Assembly: GCF_003002875.1 (NCBI RefSeq)
Contig: NZ_PVTH01000005.1
Span: 248,001-312,000, forward strand
DNA length: 64,000 bases
Origin: Arcticibacter pallidicorallinus
GTDB lineage: Bacteria > Bacteroidota > Bacteroidia > Sphingobacteriales > Sphingobacteriaceae
Reading direction: 5' to 3'
A model generated the notes under the pieces. That model saw nothing but the letters and a program-made list of their open reading frames with translations. It was not told the DNA's origin and made no database searches. Of the stretch, positions 1 through 9,600 are shown piece after piece; within the stretch, counting starts at the first letter, position 1; each line of letters starts with the position of its first letter. The position numbers were made by a program, and so were the translations under genes.

Positions 1-1422
1 TTTCAAGGCTTTTTTGGCGGCGTGGTAGCCGCACATACCGTGTACGCCACCACCAGGAGGCGTCGATGAAGAGCAGATATAGATACCCCTGGCCGAGGTG
101 GTATAGGGCGATCGCCGAAGGACCGGCCGCGTAAACAGCTGCCTCACATCCTGGATACCGCCGTTAATGTCCCCGCCAATATAGTTGGGATTATAGGCTT
201 CCATTTCCGAAGCATTCATGGTGTGTTTTGCCAGGATGCGATCTTTGAAGCCTGGAGCAAAACGCTCCACCTGATTCTCGATCGCGGCAGTCATATCGAC
301 GTTGGAACCATGCGGTACGTGGCAATACGCCCAGACCGTATGCTTGCCTTCGGGTGCCCTGCTGGGGTCGAAAAGACTTTGCTGGGCCATCAGTACGAAG
401 GGTTTGTCTACAATTTTACCTTCATGGCTTCGCTTCTCTCCTGCCGCTATCTCTTCGATGGTATTGCCAAGATGAATCGTTCCGGCACGACGGCATTCCT
501 CCGCTGTGAAAGGAACCGGACCATCCAGGGCCCAGTCGATCTTAAATACGCCCATGCCATAGCGATAGCGCTCCATCTGCCATTTGTAAATGGAGGAGAA
601 TTTGTGACCGGCGATCTTCAAAAGCTGCCTGGGGGTAACATCAAAGAGAACCGTACGGGCGCTGGGGAGTTGTTCCAGCGAGCTTACCTGAAAATCGGTC
701 TGGATCTCTCCACCCAGCGAAAGGTAGTAGGAAGTCATGGCATTTGCGATGGCAACAGAACCACCCACAGGAATAGGCCACCCGCCGAGATGCCCGTTAG
801 CCATCAGAACCAGTCCGATCGCGGAAGTGCTGAGGTTTGTAAGAGGCTGGATACTGTGTGCCGCCATGCCGCCCCAAAGTCCCCGCGCCTCCTTTTGCGA
901 GAACATCTTCGCCAGGCTCCATGCAGAGGGCAGTGCCTTGATCCCAAAGCCGGCCATGGTAAAAGGCCTGGAGGGGAAATGAAGCGGACCCAGCGCGTCT
1001 TTGGCAATCAGCGGCCAGGCTTCGCAGACCGAGTTCATCAATCGGGTATAGGCCGGTCCGTCTTTTCCCAGGGTAGCGGCGGTCTTTTCAATAGACGTGT
1101 GAAGCGCTGCCGCGTGTCCCTCATCAAAGGGATGAGCCGCCGCCACTTCGGGAGTAACGAAGCTAAGCCCGTGATCAGCCAGCGGGATCGACCTGAAGAA
1201 GGGAGAACGGGCAGCCATCGGATGAACGGCAGAGCAGATATCGTGTAAGAATCCGGGTAAGGTGAGTTCAGCGGAGCGCATCCCTCCTCCTATCTCTGAT
1301 TTCCCTTCAATTAAAAGGACAGATAAGCCCGATTGCCTGAGTGTAATCGCTGCTGCCAGGCCATTGGGACCGGCGCCTACCACTACTGCATCATAATCCC
1401 GGCTACTCGCTTTTTCTGTCAT
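1..1422 (-). CDS. FAD-dependent oxidoreductase (phytoene-desaturase-like), C-terminus cut by window edge
   Basis: Read directly from the minus strand: 474 codons without a stop, beginning at the ATG at 1420-1422 and still open at base 1. Residues 11-42 form a classic FAD-binding Rossmann entry (VVVGAGPNGLAAA at about 13-25, then an acidic residue after a second strand and IGGGM). Near the edge is the C-terminal family signature PGGGVHGMCGYHAA. Family members (NAD(P)/FAD-dependent oxidoreductases of the CrtI/phytoene desaturase type) are usually about 480-530 residues, so only a short tail is missing. It is the last visible gene of the susC-led operon, 52 bases after the DoxX-like gene, so it may act on the same substrate or with the DoxX proteins in a membrane redox step (inference). 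The substrate cannot be read from the sequence. Confidence 0.85.
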   Translation of the reverse strand, partial: MTEKASSRDYDAVVVGAGPNGLAAAITLRQSGLSVLLIEGKSEIGGGMRSAELTLPGFLHDICSAVHPMAARSPFFRSIPLADHGLSFVTPEVAAAHPFDEGHAAALHTSIEKTAATLGKDGPAYTRLMNSVCEAWPLIAKDALGPLHFPSRPFTMAGFGIKALPSAWSLAKMFSQKEARGLWGGMAAHSIQPLTNLSTSAIGLVLMANGHLGGWPIPVGGSVAIANAMTSYYLSLGGEIQTDFQVSSLEQLPSARTVLFDVTPRQLLKIAGHKFSSIYKWQMERYRYGMGVFKIDWALDGPVPFTAEECRRAGTIHLGNTIEEIAAGEKRSHEGKIVDKPFVLMAQQSLFDPSRAPEGKHTVWAYCHVPHGSNVDMTAAIENQVERFAPGFKDRILAKHTMNASEMEAYNPNYIGGDINGGIQDVRQLFTRPVLRRSPYTTSARGIYICSSSTPPGGGVHGMCGYHAAKKALK

Positions 1423-1474
1423 ACTTTTGAATAAATTCGAGCTTCATCTCGTTTGCTAAATTATTGATTTTGTG

Positions 1475-3028
1475 CTAATATTTACCTGCTTCGAGTTTGC
1501 CTTCCGATAAGGCGTATTTGCGGTCGATCCGGTTCAGAACCATGTGGATTTTATTTTTGTTCTCATCAGCTCCTTCGAGGATAACCTTAGCGCCGTCGGT
1601 AGTAGAATAGCGTAGGATCATCCGGTTTCTTTTGGGATCCTTAGCTTTTTCGGCTGGAATTCCGCGGGTTCGTCTGCTTGTCAACGCCAGTGGCTCAATC
1701 TTCAGGTTTTCGTCGCCTATATTAGCGAGTGCCTCCTTCGGGATCCAGTTATCCACTTGTTTCGGCTTCTTAGCTTCGGAAGCAGCGGCAGGTTCCTGCC
1801 GCACCCTGGGAACATTCTTATCCTGCAGATAAAGTACCTTGTTTTCTGTGTCGGCTTCGTAATAGAAGACCCGCCTGCCCCCTGCTACACCGGTCAGTTC
1901 GAAAGTCCGGTTGATATCCCGCATCGGGGAACCGCCGCCATTGGAAAGGTCCAGCTTCACGGGTTTGTTAACGTTGTAGGTTAAGGTCGACCACTTTTCA
2001 AAAGTCACCTGCTGCCATCTTAAAGAATCATTCGGCGACTCTGGAATAAGCCTGTCATTGATCCTGAACTCTGCCACATGGTAAAGACCACGAAGCTCCT
2101 TCAGCCCGCTCATGGCCGGTTGCTTGTAGGGATCGTAGAGGAAGTTGAGCGTTTGCACATAGAACAGCAAGCCCAGGAAGACAGCAATAACCAGCGTCTT
2201 CAGTCCGATGCGCAGATACTTCTGCCAGGGCTGTGCGAAATAAGGATAGTAGTTTCGCGGAATAGTAAGGCGCTCGAGGATCAGCAGATTGTAAAGCTTC
2301 GGTATATCGTGGATGATCAGGAAGGCGCCGTAAAGCGCAAAGTACGAACTGTAGACATGCACGCCGCCATCATAGGCGAAGTTCACGTAGACGATATCGC
2401 CCAGGGCGCCGAAAAGCAGAATAGCACCCAGCAGGGTGGTCTTCCGAAAGAACAGCATCATTCCGGCGGCGACTTCAACGACGCCGGCGAACACTTGATA
2501 CCAGGGAACAATACCGATGGAAAGCCAATAGATTTTTTGCAGGGTCAGGTCGCTGAAATCGGTATTGAGCAATCCGACCGAAGGGTAAGGCATCTGCACA
2601 GGAAGCAGCTTGGTAAAACCAAAGCCGATGATCCCGATGCCTGCCCGATACCTCACGATCACTCTTAACCAGTAATTTAACTTGGTGTATTCTTTACGTT
2701 GTTTATCAAACAGATACCAAATAACGGAACCGATAATAGAAACACCCAGGATAACCAACCATTCCCCATATCCATAGAGGATTCTTCCCGCTCCACGCAG
2801 AAAAGCAGGCTGAAAGCGGGCGATATCGTAGAGGTCGCGGTAATGCACACTCGTCCAGTCGATGCCGAAAAAGCCTTTGTACCAGCTGGCTGATCCGGGG
2901 ATGGACATGATGATAAAAAAGATAAAGGCTACCCGGAAGAGAAAGATCTGATACGGCTTCCAGGCCTTCTCAGTTGCAAGAACCGGCTTTCGCTGTTCCG
3001 GTGTGCTGATGTCTGTGTTTGTTTGCAT
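1475..3028 (-). CDS. DoxX-like membrane protein with C-terminal beta-rich domain (paralogue 2)
   Basis: 517 residues. The N-terminal 300 residues carry about six hydrophobic segments (about 27-45, 90-107, 130-146, 190-215, 225-245, 280-297) with a DoxX-type layout, including a VVEVAAGMMLFF segment typical of DoxX/SURF4-like proteins. Residues about 315-517 are soluble and predicted beta-rich (GLYHVAEFRINDRLIP, then a late HMVLNRIDRKY). The same domain ends the adjacent 448-residue paralogue. Relative to that copy it has an extra lysine- and alanine-rich insertion at about 405-462. It lies 18 bases downstream of the paralogue in the susC operon. DoxX proteins are linked to membrane redox complexes in some organisms; here the role is unknown. 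Confidence 0.75.
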   Translation of the reverse strand: MQTNTDISTPEQRKPVLATEKAWKPYQIFLFRVAFIFFIIMSIPGSASWYKGFFGIDWTSVHYRDLYDIARFQPAFLRGAGRILYGYGEWLVILGVSIIGSVIWYLFDKQRKEYTKLNYWLRVIVRYRAGIGIIGFGFTKLLPVQMPYPSVGLLNTDFSDLTLQKIYWLSIGIVPWYQVFAGVVEVAAGMMLFFRKTTLLGAILLFGALGDIVYVNFAYDGGVHVYSSYFALYGAFLIIHDIPKLYNLLILERLTIPRNYYPYFAQPWQKYLRIGLKTLVIAVFLGLLFYVQTLNFLYDPYKQPAMSGLKELRGLYHVAEFRINDRLIPESPNDSLRWQQVTFEKWSTLTYNVNKPVKLDLSNGGGSPMRDINRTFELTGVAGGRRVFYYEADTENKVLYLQDKNVPRVRQEPAAASEAKKPKQVDNWIPKEALANIGDENLKIEPLALTSRRTRGIPAEKAKDPKRNRMILRYSTTDGAKVILEGADENKNKIHMVLNRIDRKYALSEGKLEAGKY

Positions 3029-3046
3029 CTTCTTGTTGATTTGGAC

Positions 3047-4393
3047 CTATAATTCGAGTGCTTTACCTCTACCCTGCTTGGCAGCCTCTTCAAAGAGGTA
3101 CTTCTTGTCTTTCTTATTCAGGACTACATAAATCGCTTCCGTCCGGCTGTTGCGACCAGAAAGAATAATCTGGCGATCATTGGGGCGGGTAAAATTCATC
3201 TCGATTTTGTCGTCGGGGTAATTTTTATTTTTGTTTTGCAGGCGAAGGACGTTGCGGACAGCGTCAATCTCGTACGAATAGTAATGCCTTCCTGCGGCTC
3301 CGGAAATCTCATAAAGCCGTTCGTTGTCGGCTACACGGATCGTCTCTATGTTTGTCGAGTCGAGGATTACGGGACGGTTGGAACGAATGCTGAGGGTAGC
3401 CCATTTTTCAAAGACCACGTCTTTCCATCGGAGGCTATCGACAGCCGAATAAGGAATCACGCTGTCATTGAGCCGAAACTCCGCAACTTCATAGATCCCA
3501 CTTGCATCAGGCAACCCAGCCGTCTTGGGGTATTGATAGGGATCTGTCCGGAATCCCCTTTGAGTAGCGAAACCATAAATCAACAGAAAAATCAACACGA
3601 ACGCAGATTTCAATGCCAGGCGGATGCTCTTCTGATTTCCTTGAAAACGAGGCTTGAATACATTTGGAGCAGTTGGTCTTTCGAGCCCAAACAAGGTGTA
3701 AAGTCTGAGCGCATCATAAGCAAGGATAAAAAGCGCGATAGCAATCAGGTAAAACGCGTACACGTACTCGCCCCCTTCGTACGCCAGGTTTGCCAGGAAT
3801 ACATTCCCGGTATAAACAATCACCAGGAATGCACCGATGGTGGCCGTCTGCCTGTATAACAGCAGCAGTCCCGCGAGGATTTCCACCCAGCCCAGGAAGG
3901 ATTCGTAGCCCGGTACGATCCCCAGGGTCATGGAGAAGATTTTCCAGGCACTCAGGTCGCCGTAGTTGGTATTGAGATTGCTGAGCGATGGGAAAGGTGA
4001 CTGCATCGGGTAGACCTTGATAAAGCCGTAACCGATTACCGCAAGAGCAAGCCGGTAGCGCAGGATCACCCGCAGCCAGTAATACAGGGCGTGGTATTCC
4101 TTGCGGCTCTTGTCCAGCGCGCTCCATATTGCCGTCCCCGACAGCGCTATCACCGCAATAACTGCCCAGTTCAAAAACGATTCTTGCCCGGTGTAAAAGT
4201 GCGGTGCGTAGCGTGAGATGTTGAAGATATATCCATAGAGCGGATAATCGTCTTCAGCGTTTAACAGCTCAGCATAGAACCCCGGATCGAGAGGCAGGAC
4301 CTGTAGGAGGAAGTAAATGAAAAAGAAACGAAAGAGTACTTTTTCGTAAGACTTCCAGGGCGATAGCGCTTCGGCGGATTTTAGAGTCGTCAT
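3047..4393 (-). CDS. DoxX-like membrane protein with C-terminal beta-rich domain (paralogue 1)
   Basis: 448 residues with the same architecture as the next gene: about six transmembrane helices in the first 265 residues (including GWVEILAGLLLLY) followed by a soluble domain that starts GIYEVAEFRLNDSVIP and ends YVVLNKKDKKY. Both paralogues share the FEKW and DSLRW positions, so the C-terminal domain is a conserved unit and not a random tail. It starts 11 bases after the cyanophycinase stop codon, which implies one transcript. No catalytic motif is recognised in the C-terminal domain. Two tandem copies suggest a heterodimer or divergence to two partners (inference). Confidence 0.75.
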   Translation of the reverse strand: MTTLKSAEALSPWKSYEKVLFRFFFIYFLLQVLPLDPGFYAELLNAEDDYPLYGYIFNISRYAPHFYTGQESFLNWAVIAVIALSGTAIWSALDKSRKEYHALYYWLRVILRYRLALAVIGYGFIKVYPMQSPFPSLSNLNTNYGDLSAWKIFSMTLGIVPGYESFLGWVEILAGLLLLYRQTATIGAFLVIVYTGNVFLANLAYEGGEYVYAFYLIAIALFILAYDALRLYTLFGLERPTAPNVFKPRFQGNQKSIRLALKSAFVLIFLLIYGFATQRGFRTDPYQYPKTAGLPDASGIYEVAEFRLNDSVIPYSAVDSLRWKDVVFEKWATLSIRSNRPVILDSTNIETIRVADNERLYEISGAAGRHYYSYEIDAVRNVLRLQNKNKNYPDDKIEMNFTRPNDRQIILSGRNSRTEAIYVVLNKKDKKYLFEEAAKQGRGKALEL

Positions 4394-4404
4394 CTCTTTA
4401 AGAT

Positions 4405-5271
4405 TTATTTGCTTACCAGGGTGTTTGTTTTTGTCTCGGTGGCGATTACCTTGCGGTTTTTCAGGTCGTACTTTTGTCCCCGGCCCAGAAAAATGAAGGG
4501 TGCGGGACTATCCAGTTTACTGCGTTCATAAACAGCGGCGTAAGACGTTCCGAGCACTTCGAAGCTATCTTTCTGCACCATAATTGCGGTGCTTTCGTCT
4601 ATACCGATCCCCAAAAGTTCAGGTTTGCTGCGGATGACTTCAATCAGGTCAAACTGGCGGTTCCTTTTAAGGATATGCTGGTCGATGGCCACATTATGAA
4701 TGAAATCCAGGCCTTGCAGATGATCACCTACCAGGATGGAGTTCCCCTTCGTGTCGCCACGCAACAGGAAGGAACCCTGAATGGTGGCCCCGGCAGAAGT
4801 TCCGGCGATAACGCCACCGCGGTTCAATAAGTTCTTCAGCTCGCGGTGTGTACGGGTGTTGAGTATCGCGTCTGCGATCTTCCACTGACGGCCGCCGACA
4901 AACCAGATGCCGGTTGCCTTTTTGATCGGCGCGGCGAATTGCTCCGTTTCAGCCACTTTTGGATCCCGGGTATGAAGGATGGATACGGTCTGGACGCCCA
5001 GCGACTCCAGCAGTTCCTTCTCTTTGAAGATGCCCCGGTTGATGGTGGAATCGTCGCCCGCCGTGGGGATAATAATGATATTGGCAGACTCGCCCCCGGC
5101 CAGCTCAATGAACCTGGACCAGATCTCCGGTCCGACTTTTCCACCACCGACGATCAGGAGAGCGCCCTTTTCCGGGCCGACTGTCTGTACAGCCGGGGTC
5201 TTCTGACTAAAGCCCGTTTGGGCAGCAAGCAACAGGAGCGTTGCGAGCAATAATCTTTTCGTAGTCTTCAT
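4405..5271 (-). CDS. secreted cyanophycinase-like serine peptidase (family S51)
   Basis: 288 residues with a signal peptide (about 1-22, ending GFSQ). The S51 fold is visible: GALLIVGGG at 36-44, IIIIPTAG at 65-72, WFVGGRQ at 123-129 with the glutamine conserved in cyanophycinases, the nucleophile elbow GTSAGA with Ser159, the DQH/RNR segment at 197-205 with His199, and GIGIDESTAI with Glu226. The Ser-His-Glu set and the arginines match true cyanophycinases better than peptidase E, so cleavage of cyanophycin to beta-aspartyl-arginine dipeptides is plausible (family knowledge; specificity not proven). It follows susD by 15 bases and precedes the DoxX pair by 11, a secreted enzyme beside an outer-membrane importer. 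Confidence 0.85.
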   Translation of the reverse strand: MKTTKRLLLATLLLLAAQTGFSQKTPAVQTVGPEKGALLIVGGGKVGPEIWSRFIELAGGESANIIIIPTAGDDSTINRGIFKEKELLESLGVQTVSILHTRDPKVAETEQFAAPIKKATGIWFVGGRQWKIADAILNTRTHRELKNLLNRGGVIAGTSAGATIQGSFLLRGDTKGNSILVGDHLQGLDFIHNVAIDQHILKRNRQFDLIEVIRSKPELLGIGIDESTAIMVQKDSFEVLGTSYAAVYERSKLDSPAPFIFLGRGQKYDLKNRKVIATETKTNTLVSK

Positions 5272-5286
5272 TGTCGTTATTTCTTA

Positions 5287-6630
5287 TTAGTAGTCGTTGT
5301 TTTGAATAATGGCGTTGTTTGCTACAATCTCCGCGGTAGGAATTGGAAAGAGATACTTGTTCGGATTGGTAATTCCGAGAACCTCGCCAGCCTTGCCGGT
5401 CCGCACCAGGTCAAACCAGCGGTCCGCCTCAAATGCGAACTCCAGCCGCCTTTCCTGTGCCAGAGCATTCAGAATCGCCGTTTTATCTGTTGTGATGAGA
5501 GCAGCCAGACCAGCGCGGTCGCGCACCGCATTGAGGTCGCTCAGCGCAGCACCGAGGTTATTCTGCTGCGCCCGTGCTTCCGCACGGATCAGGTAGAGCT
5601 CCGCAGTACGGATAAGGTATGCAGGATCGGTGCCCGTTGGAGAACGGTAGTAGAGCTTGCCGTACCAGAGGTTGCCGGGGGCAGCAGTTTGTCCGAGGAG
5701 TTCCTTACGTCCACCACCCGTTTCCGCACTCGTTAAGAGCGTTACCAGCTGAGGAGTAGGCGACCATTCCCTCCGGCCACCAAGAGCAGGAGGCAGCCAC
5801 CAGTTACTGTGGTTATTCGTAGCAGAAATTGTATAAGAAAGCTCAAAAACAGATTCCGAAGTACCAACCGCATTGCTGGCAAAGAAGGCAGCATAGGGTT
5901 TCAAAAGCGAATAGTTAGCCTTATCATTGATCACTTTGGTGGCATACGATTCCGCCTGCTCCCACTCCGAGCGGTACAGGTGATAGCGCGAGCGCAGCGC
6001 CCAAACGGTTTTGCGGGTGGCCCTCTGGCGATTGGTCGTCTCCGGCAGCAGGCTTTCCGCCAGCTCCAGGTCTTTTAGTACCTGAGCATAAGTCTCCGCC
6101 AGGGTACTCTTTTCGACGTTCGCGTTCTCGCTCGACTCACGAGTAGGCGTCAGGATGATGGGCACTCCGCCCCAGCCGCGCGCCAGATCGAAATACGCCA
6201 AAGAACGAATAAAGTAGGCCTGCCCCAGGACCTCATTCCTCTGCGTCTCGGTAAACAGAGGGTCCACAACCTGGGGCACTGCCTGGATGATGTAATTTGC
6301 AGAGAGGATCGTCTGATAGATGGCCGTCCAGGCTGAACCTACATAGCCGTTATCCGCAGTAAGGCGATGAAGGACGACCTCCTGAGGAGCCGACTGGGAG
6401 CCCGACCACTGAACATCTCCGCCGGAAAGGTAAGAGAGCGCAGGAAAGTTAGAACCATAATAGCTGTTCGCACTCAGGCGGTTATAAAGACCGTTAAGCG
6501 CCGTAGTAGCAGAGGAGGCGTTGGTGATCGCCTTGGACTCATCGACCTGCAGTTGCGGGTCGACTTCCAGAAAATTCTCGCAGGACGTAAACAGAAGCAA
6601 GAAAGGAAATATATAGGCTAAGCGTTTCAT
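5287..6630 (-). CDS. SusD/RagB-family outer-membrane lipoprotein
   Basis: 447 residues from the ATG at 6628-6630. The longer open frame to 6705 would add 25 residues that overlap susC, whereas the chosen start gives a clean lipoprotein signal: MKRLAYIFPFLLLFTSC with the lipidated Cys17. Typical SusD features follow: YFIRSLAYFDLARGWGGVPII in the helical TPR-like core, RSRYHLYRSEWEQA, and the C-terminal SusD motif AQERRLEFAFEADRWFDLVR with a terminal IPTAEI block. It forms the substrate-capturing lid on the SusC transporter. It lies 13 bases after susC and 15 before the cyanophycinase gene, so the pair is part of that operon. Confidence 0.93.
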   Translation of the reverse strand: MKRLAYIFPFLLLFTSCENFLEVDPQLQVDESKAITNASSATTALNGLYNRLSANSYYGSNFPALSYLSGGDVQWSGSQSAPQEVVLHRLTADNGYVGSAWTAIYQTILSANYIIQAVPQVVDPLFTETQRNEVLGQAYFIRSLAYFDLARGWGGVPIILTPTRESSENANVEKSTLAETYAQVLKDLELAESLLPETTNRQRATRKTVWALRSRYHLYRSEWEQAESYATKVINDKANYSLLKPYAAFFASNAVGTSESVFELSYTISATNNHSNWWLPPALGGRREWSPTPQLVTLLTSAETGGGRKELLGQTAAPGNLWYGKLYYRSPTGTDPAYLIRTAELYLIRAEARAQQNNLGAALSDLNAVRDRAGLAALITTDKTAILNALAQERRLEFAFEADRWFDLVRTGKAGEVLGITNPNKYLFPIPTAEIVANNAIIQNNDY

Positions 6631-6643
6631 TGTAGCTATTAAT

Positions 6644-9600
6644 TTAAAGTGTGACATTAAGACCCAGTTGAACAGTACGCGGAACAGGCGGGGTACCGAG
6701 ATCATAACCCTGAACCAGCGGGTTGGAAGTCACATTGATCTCCGGATCCGGACCGCTATACTTCGTCCACAGTGCCAGATTCGTTCCCGTTACATAGACA
6801 CGGATGGTGGATGCCTTAACCTTGCGGCTTAAATCCTTTGGCAAGGTATAACCCAGATTGACAATACTCAGGCGCAGGAAAGATCCATCCTCTACAAAGC
6901 GGCTGCTCGGACTTAGCGTGTAGTTTGTTCCCTGGGTTGTTAGGCGGGGCACGTCTGTAATATCGCCCGGCTTCTGCCAGCGGTTGAGCTGGTTCTTATT
7001 AATGGCGCGGCGGTCGTCGCGGGTACCACCCGATTCCAGGAAGAAGCGGTTGTTGTTATAGATCTTATTTCCGTAGGAGAAGTTGAAAAAGACAGACAAA
7101 TCAATGCCCTTAAAGGAGAAAGCGTTATTCAACCCTCCAAACAATTTAGGAGAGGCATTACCAATCACCTGCTTATCCGCAACGGTAAGCTGACCATCCT
7201 GGTTCAGGTCTTCATATACCGCATCACCCGTCTGAGGATCGACATACAGTTGCTTGTAGACAAAGAACGAATACAGGGGATAGCCTTCGATCATGCGGAT
7301 GGTGTTGTACGATGCATCGATAGGGGTTGGCAGCTTTTCAATCTTATTGACATTTCGGCCCAGATTCAGGTTGGTTTGCCATTTGAAATGCTCAGCAGCG
7401 ATGTTGGTGCTGTTGATGCTCAACTCAATTCCCTTGTTGCTGATCTCACCGGTATTTTTAGTGATGGAAGAAAATCCGGTACTCGGTGCCAGGGGATCGT
7501 TCAGGAGAAGGTCTTCCGTGTACTTGTGGTAAACGTTGAATTCGATACCCAGTCGGTCTTTAAAGAGACCCAGGTCGATACCCAGGTTCGTCTGACGGGT
7601 AGACTCCCAACCCAGGTTGGCATTAGCCAGCTGAACCGGGATAGATCCCGGATTGTCGAGGTAGTTATACCCACCCTGCCAAAGACCAAGGGCAGCATAA
7701 TTATCGATACCGTTCTGGTTACCGGTCAAGCCTATACTGGCGCGGATCTTCAGATCGCTGATGGTCTGAGAGTTGAGCAGGAAAGACTCCTCCTTTACAC
7801 GCCAGGACAGACCTGCGGAAGGGAAATATCCCCATTTCTTATCCGCACCGAAGCGGGATGAGCCGTCGGCACGAAGGCTCGCCTCCAGGAAGTATTTCCC
7901 TGCATAGTTGTAGTCTATTCTAGAAAAAAATGAGGAAAGCTTGTTTTCCGCCAGGTTAGAGGAAGAGGTGGTAGTCGCAGCTGAGGCAATCTGCTTCAGA
8001 TCGTCAGACGGGAAGTTGGTACCCTGCGCAAAAGTCTGCCTGGCCGTATTTCCCTGAATAGAATTTCCGAGTAGTACACCAATGGTATGATTCTCGTTGA
8101 AGGTATTGCGATAGGTCAAAGTCTGCTCACTGCTCCAGATCAGGTTCTGGCTAATGCTGGAGGCAGCCAGACCCTTGTTGGCGCTACCTCGGTTGGTGAG
8201 GGAATTCCAGTATTCAAACTCATCGTAGTTATTGTAATCGAGACTCCAGCTGCTGCGTAATTTCAGGCCTTTTGCAATCTCTGCCTCTCCGTATATATTA
8301 CCCATATAACGGCTGCTGACCGACTGCATATCCGTGTTATCAATCAGGACATCGAGGTTATCAAAACCAGCCCATTTCGCATACGTGCCATCGGCATTAA
8401 ACTTAGGGAGGTAAGTGGGCGTATGAAGACCCGCCTGAAGGATTCCCCCCTGAGGGCCATCCCCTACACGGGCATTTGCGCGTTGAGATCTGGCCAGGGT
8501 ATTGCTGGTTCCGACCTTCAGAAAAGAATTGATGGTCTGGTCCAGGTTGATCTTAAAACTGGCACGACTGTAGTCGTTGGTCTTGAGCGTCGCGTCCTGG
8601 GAGGCATATCCCCCACCGATATAATAGCGGGTTTTATCATTACCACCCGATACGGAAAGATCATAGTTCTGCAGGCGACCTGTGCGGAAGACATCATTCA
8701 GGCGATCGTAGGTCTGCTGCTCCTCCGGAAGACCGCGTCCCCCTTCAGAAACCGGACGAAAGGGACGGGTAGCGAAAGGCTTTCCGTCATTTGTCCAGGT
8801 TTCGTTGATAATGGTCGCATGTTCCGGACCAGTCAGCAGATCCCAAAGTTCAGGCGCCCATGAGGCACCCTGGTATGTGTTCAGGGAGATCTTCGGCCTT
8901 GAATTATAAGTACCCCTCTTTGTTGTGATGAGTACCACACCATTCGCTGCCCTGGCTCCGTAGATCGCAGTCGCTTCTGCATCCTTCAGGATCGAAATCG
9001 ATTCGATATCAGCAGGATTGATATCCGCGAGAGGATTGTTAGCCTGTCCCTGGGTCGTGATCTTTTGAAGCGACTGGTTATTGATAAACACCCCGTCTAT
9101 GATATAGAGCGGGTCGCTGCTCGCGTTGATAGACGTCGTTCCGCGGATTCGGAAGAACAGTCCGTCGCCCGGAACACCGGTATTAGAGCCGACCTGCACA
9201 CCCGCCGCCCTGCCCTGGATCTGCTGATCAAAGCTCGCAGAAGGCTGGTTAGCGATTTCAGAAGTCTTGATAGTAGATACAGCACCGATAACAGAACGCT
9301 TGCTCTGCGTGCCGTAGCCGACTACGACCACTTCGTTGAGGGTTTTGATATCCTCCTTCAGGAGCACTTCGATGGGGCTGCCGTTAGCGGTGATCTCCCT
9401 CTTCTCGTATCCGATATAGCTGACGATGATATTATAGGGAAATTTCTGTCCCGTTATAAACTGAAAGCGCCCTTTTGAATCAGTGTACGACGAGTGGGTC
9501 GTACCTTTTAACTGAATGGACACCCCGATAAGCGGTTCCCTGGTCTTCGCGTCCAGTATGGTACCTTCCAGGGTCGAGTTGATGAGGGGTTTTGGGTTAT

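Noticed and set aside
223-1248. Open plus-strand frame of 341 codons at the left edge
   Set aside because: It is antisense to the FAD oxidoreductase, whose minus-strand translation has clear family motifs; this frame has none.
2078-2668. 196-codon plus-strand frame
   Set aside because: Antisense shadow of the DoxX-like gene; composition is that of a reversed membrane protein.
7250-7861. 203-codon plus-strand frame inside susC
   Set aside because: Shadow of a well-supported TonB-dependent transporter.
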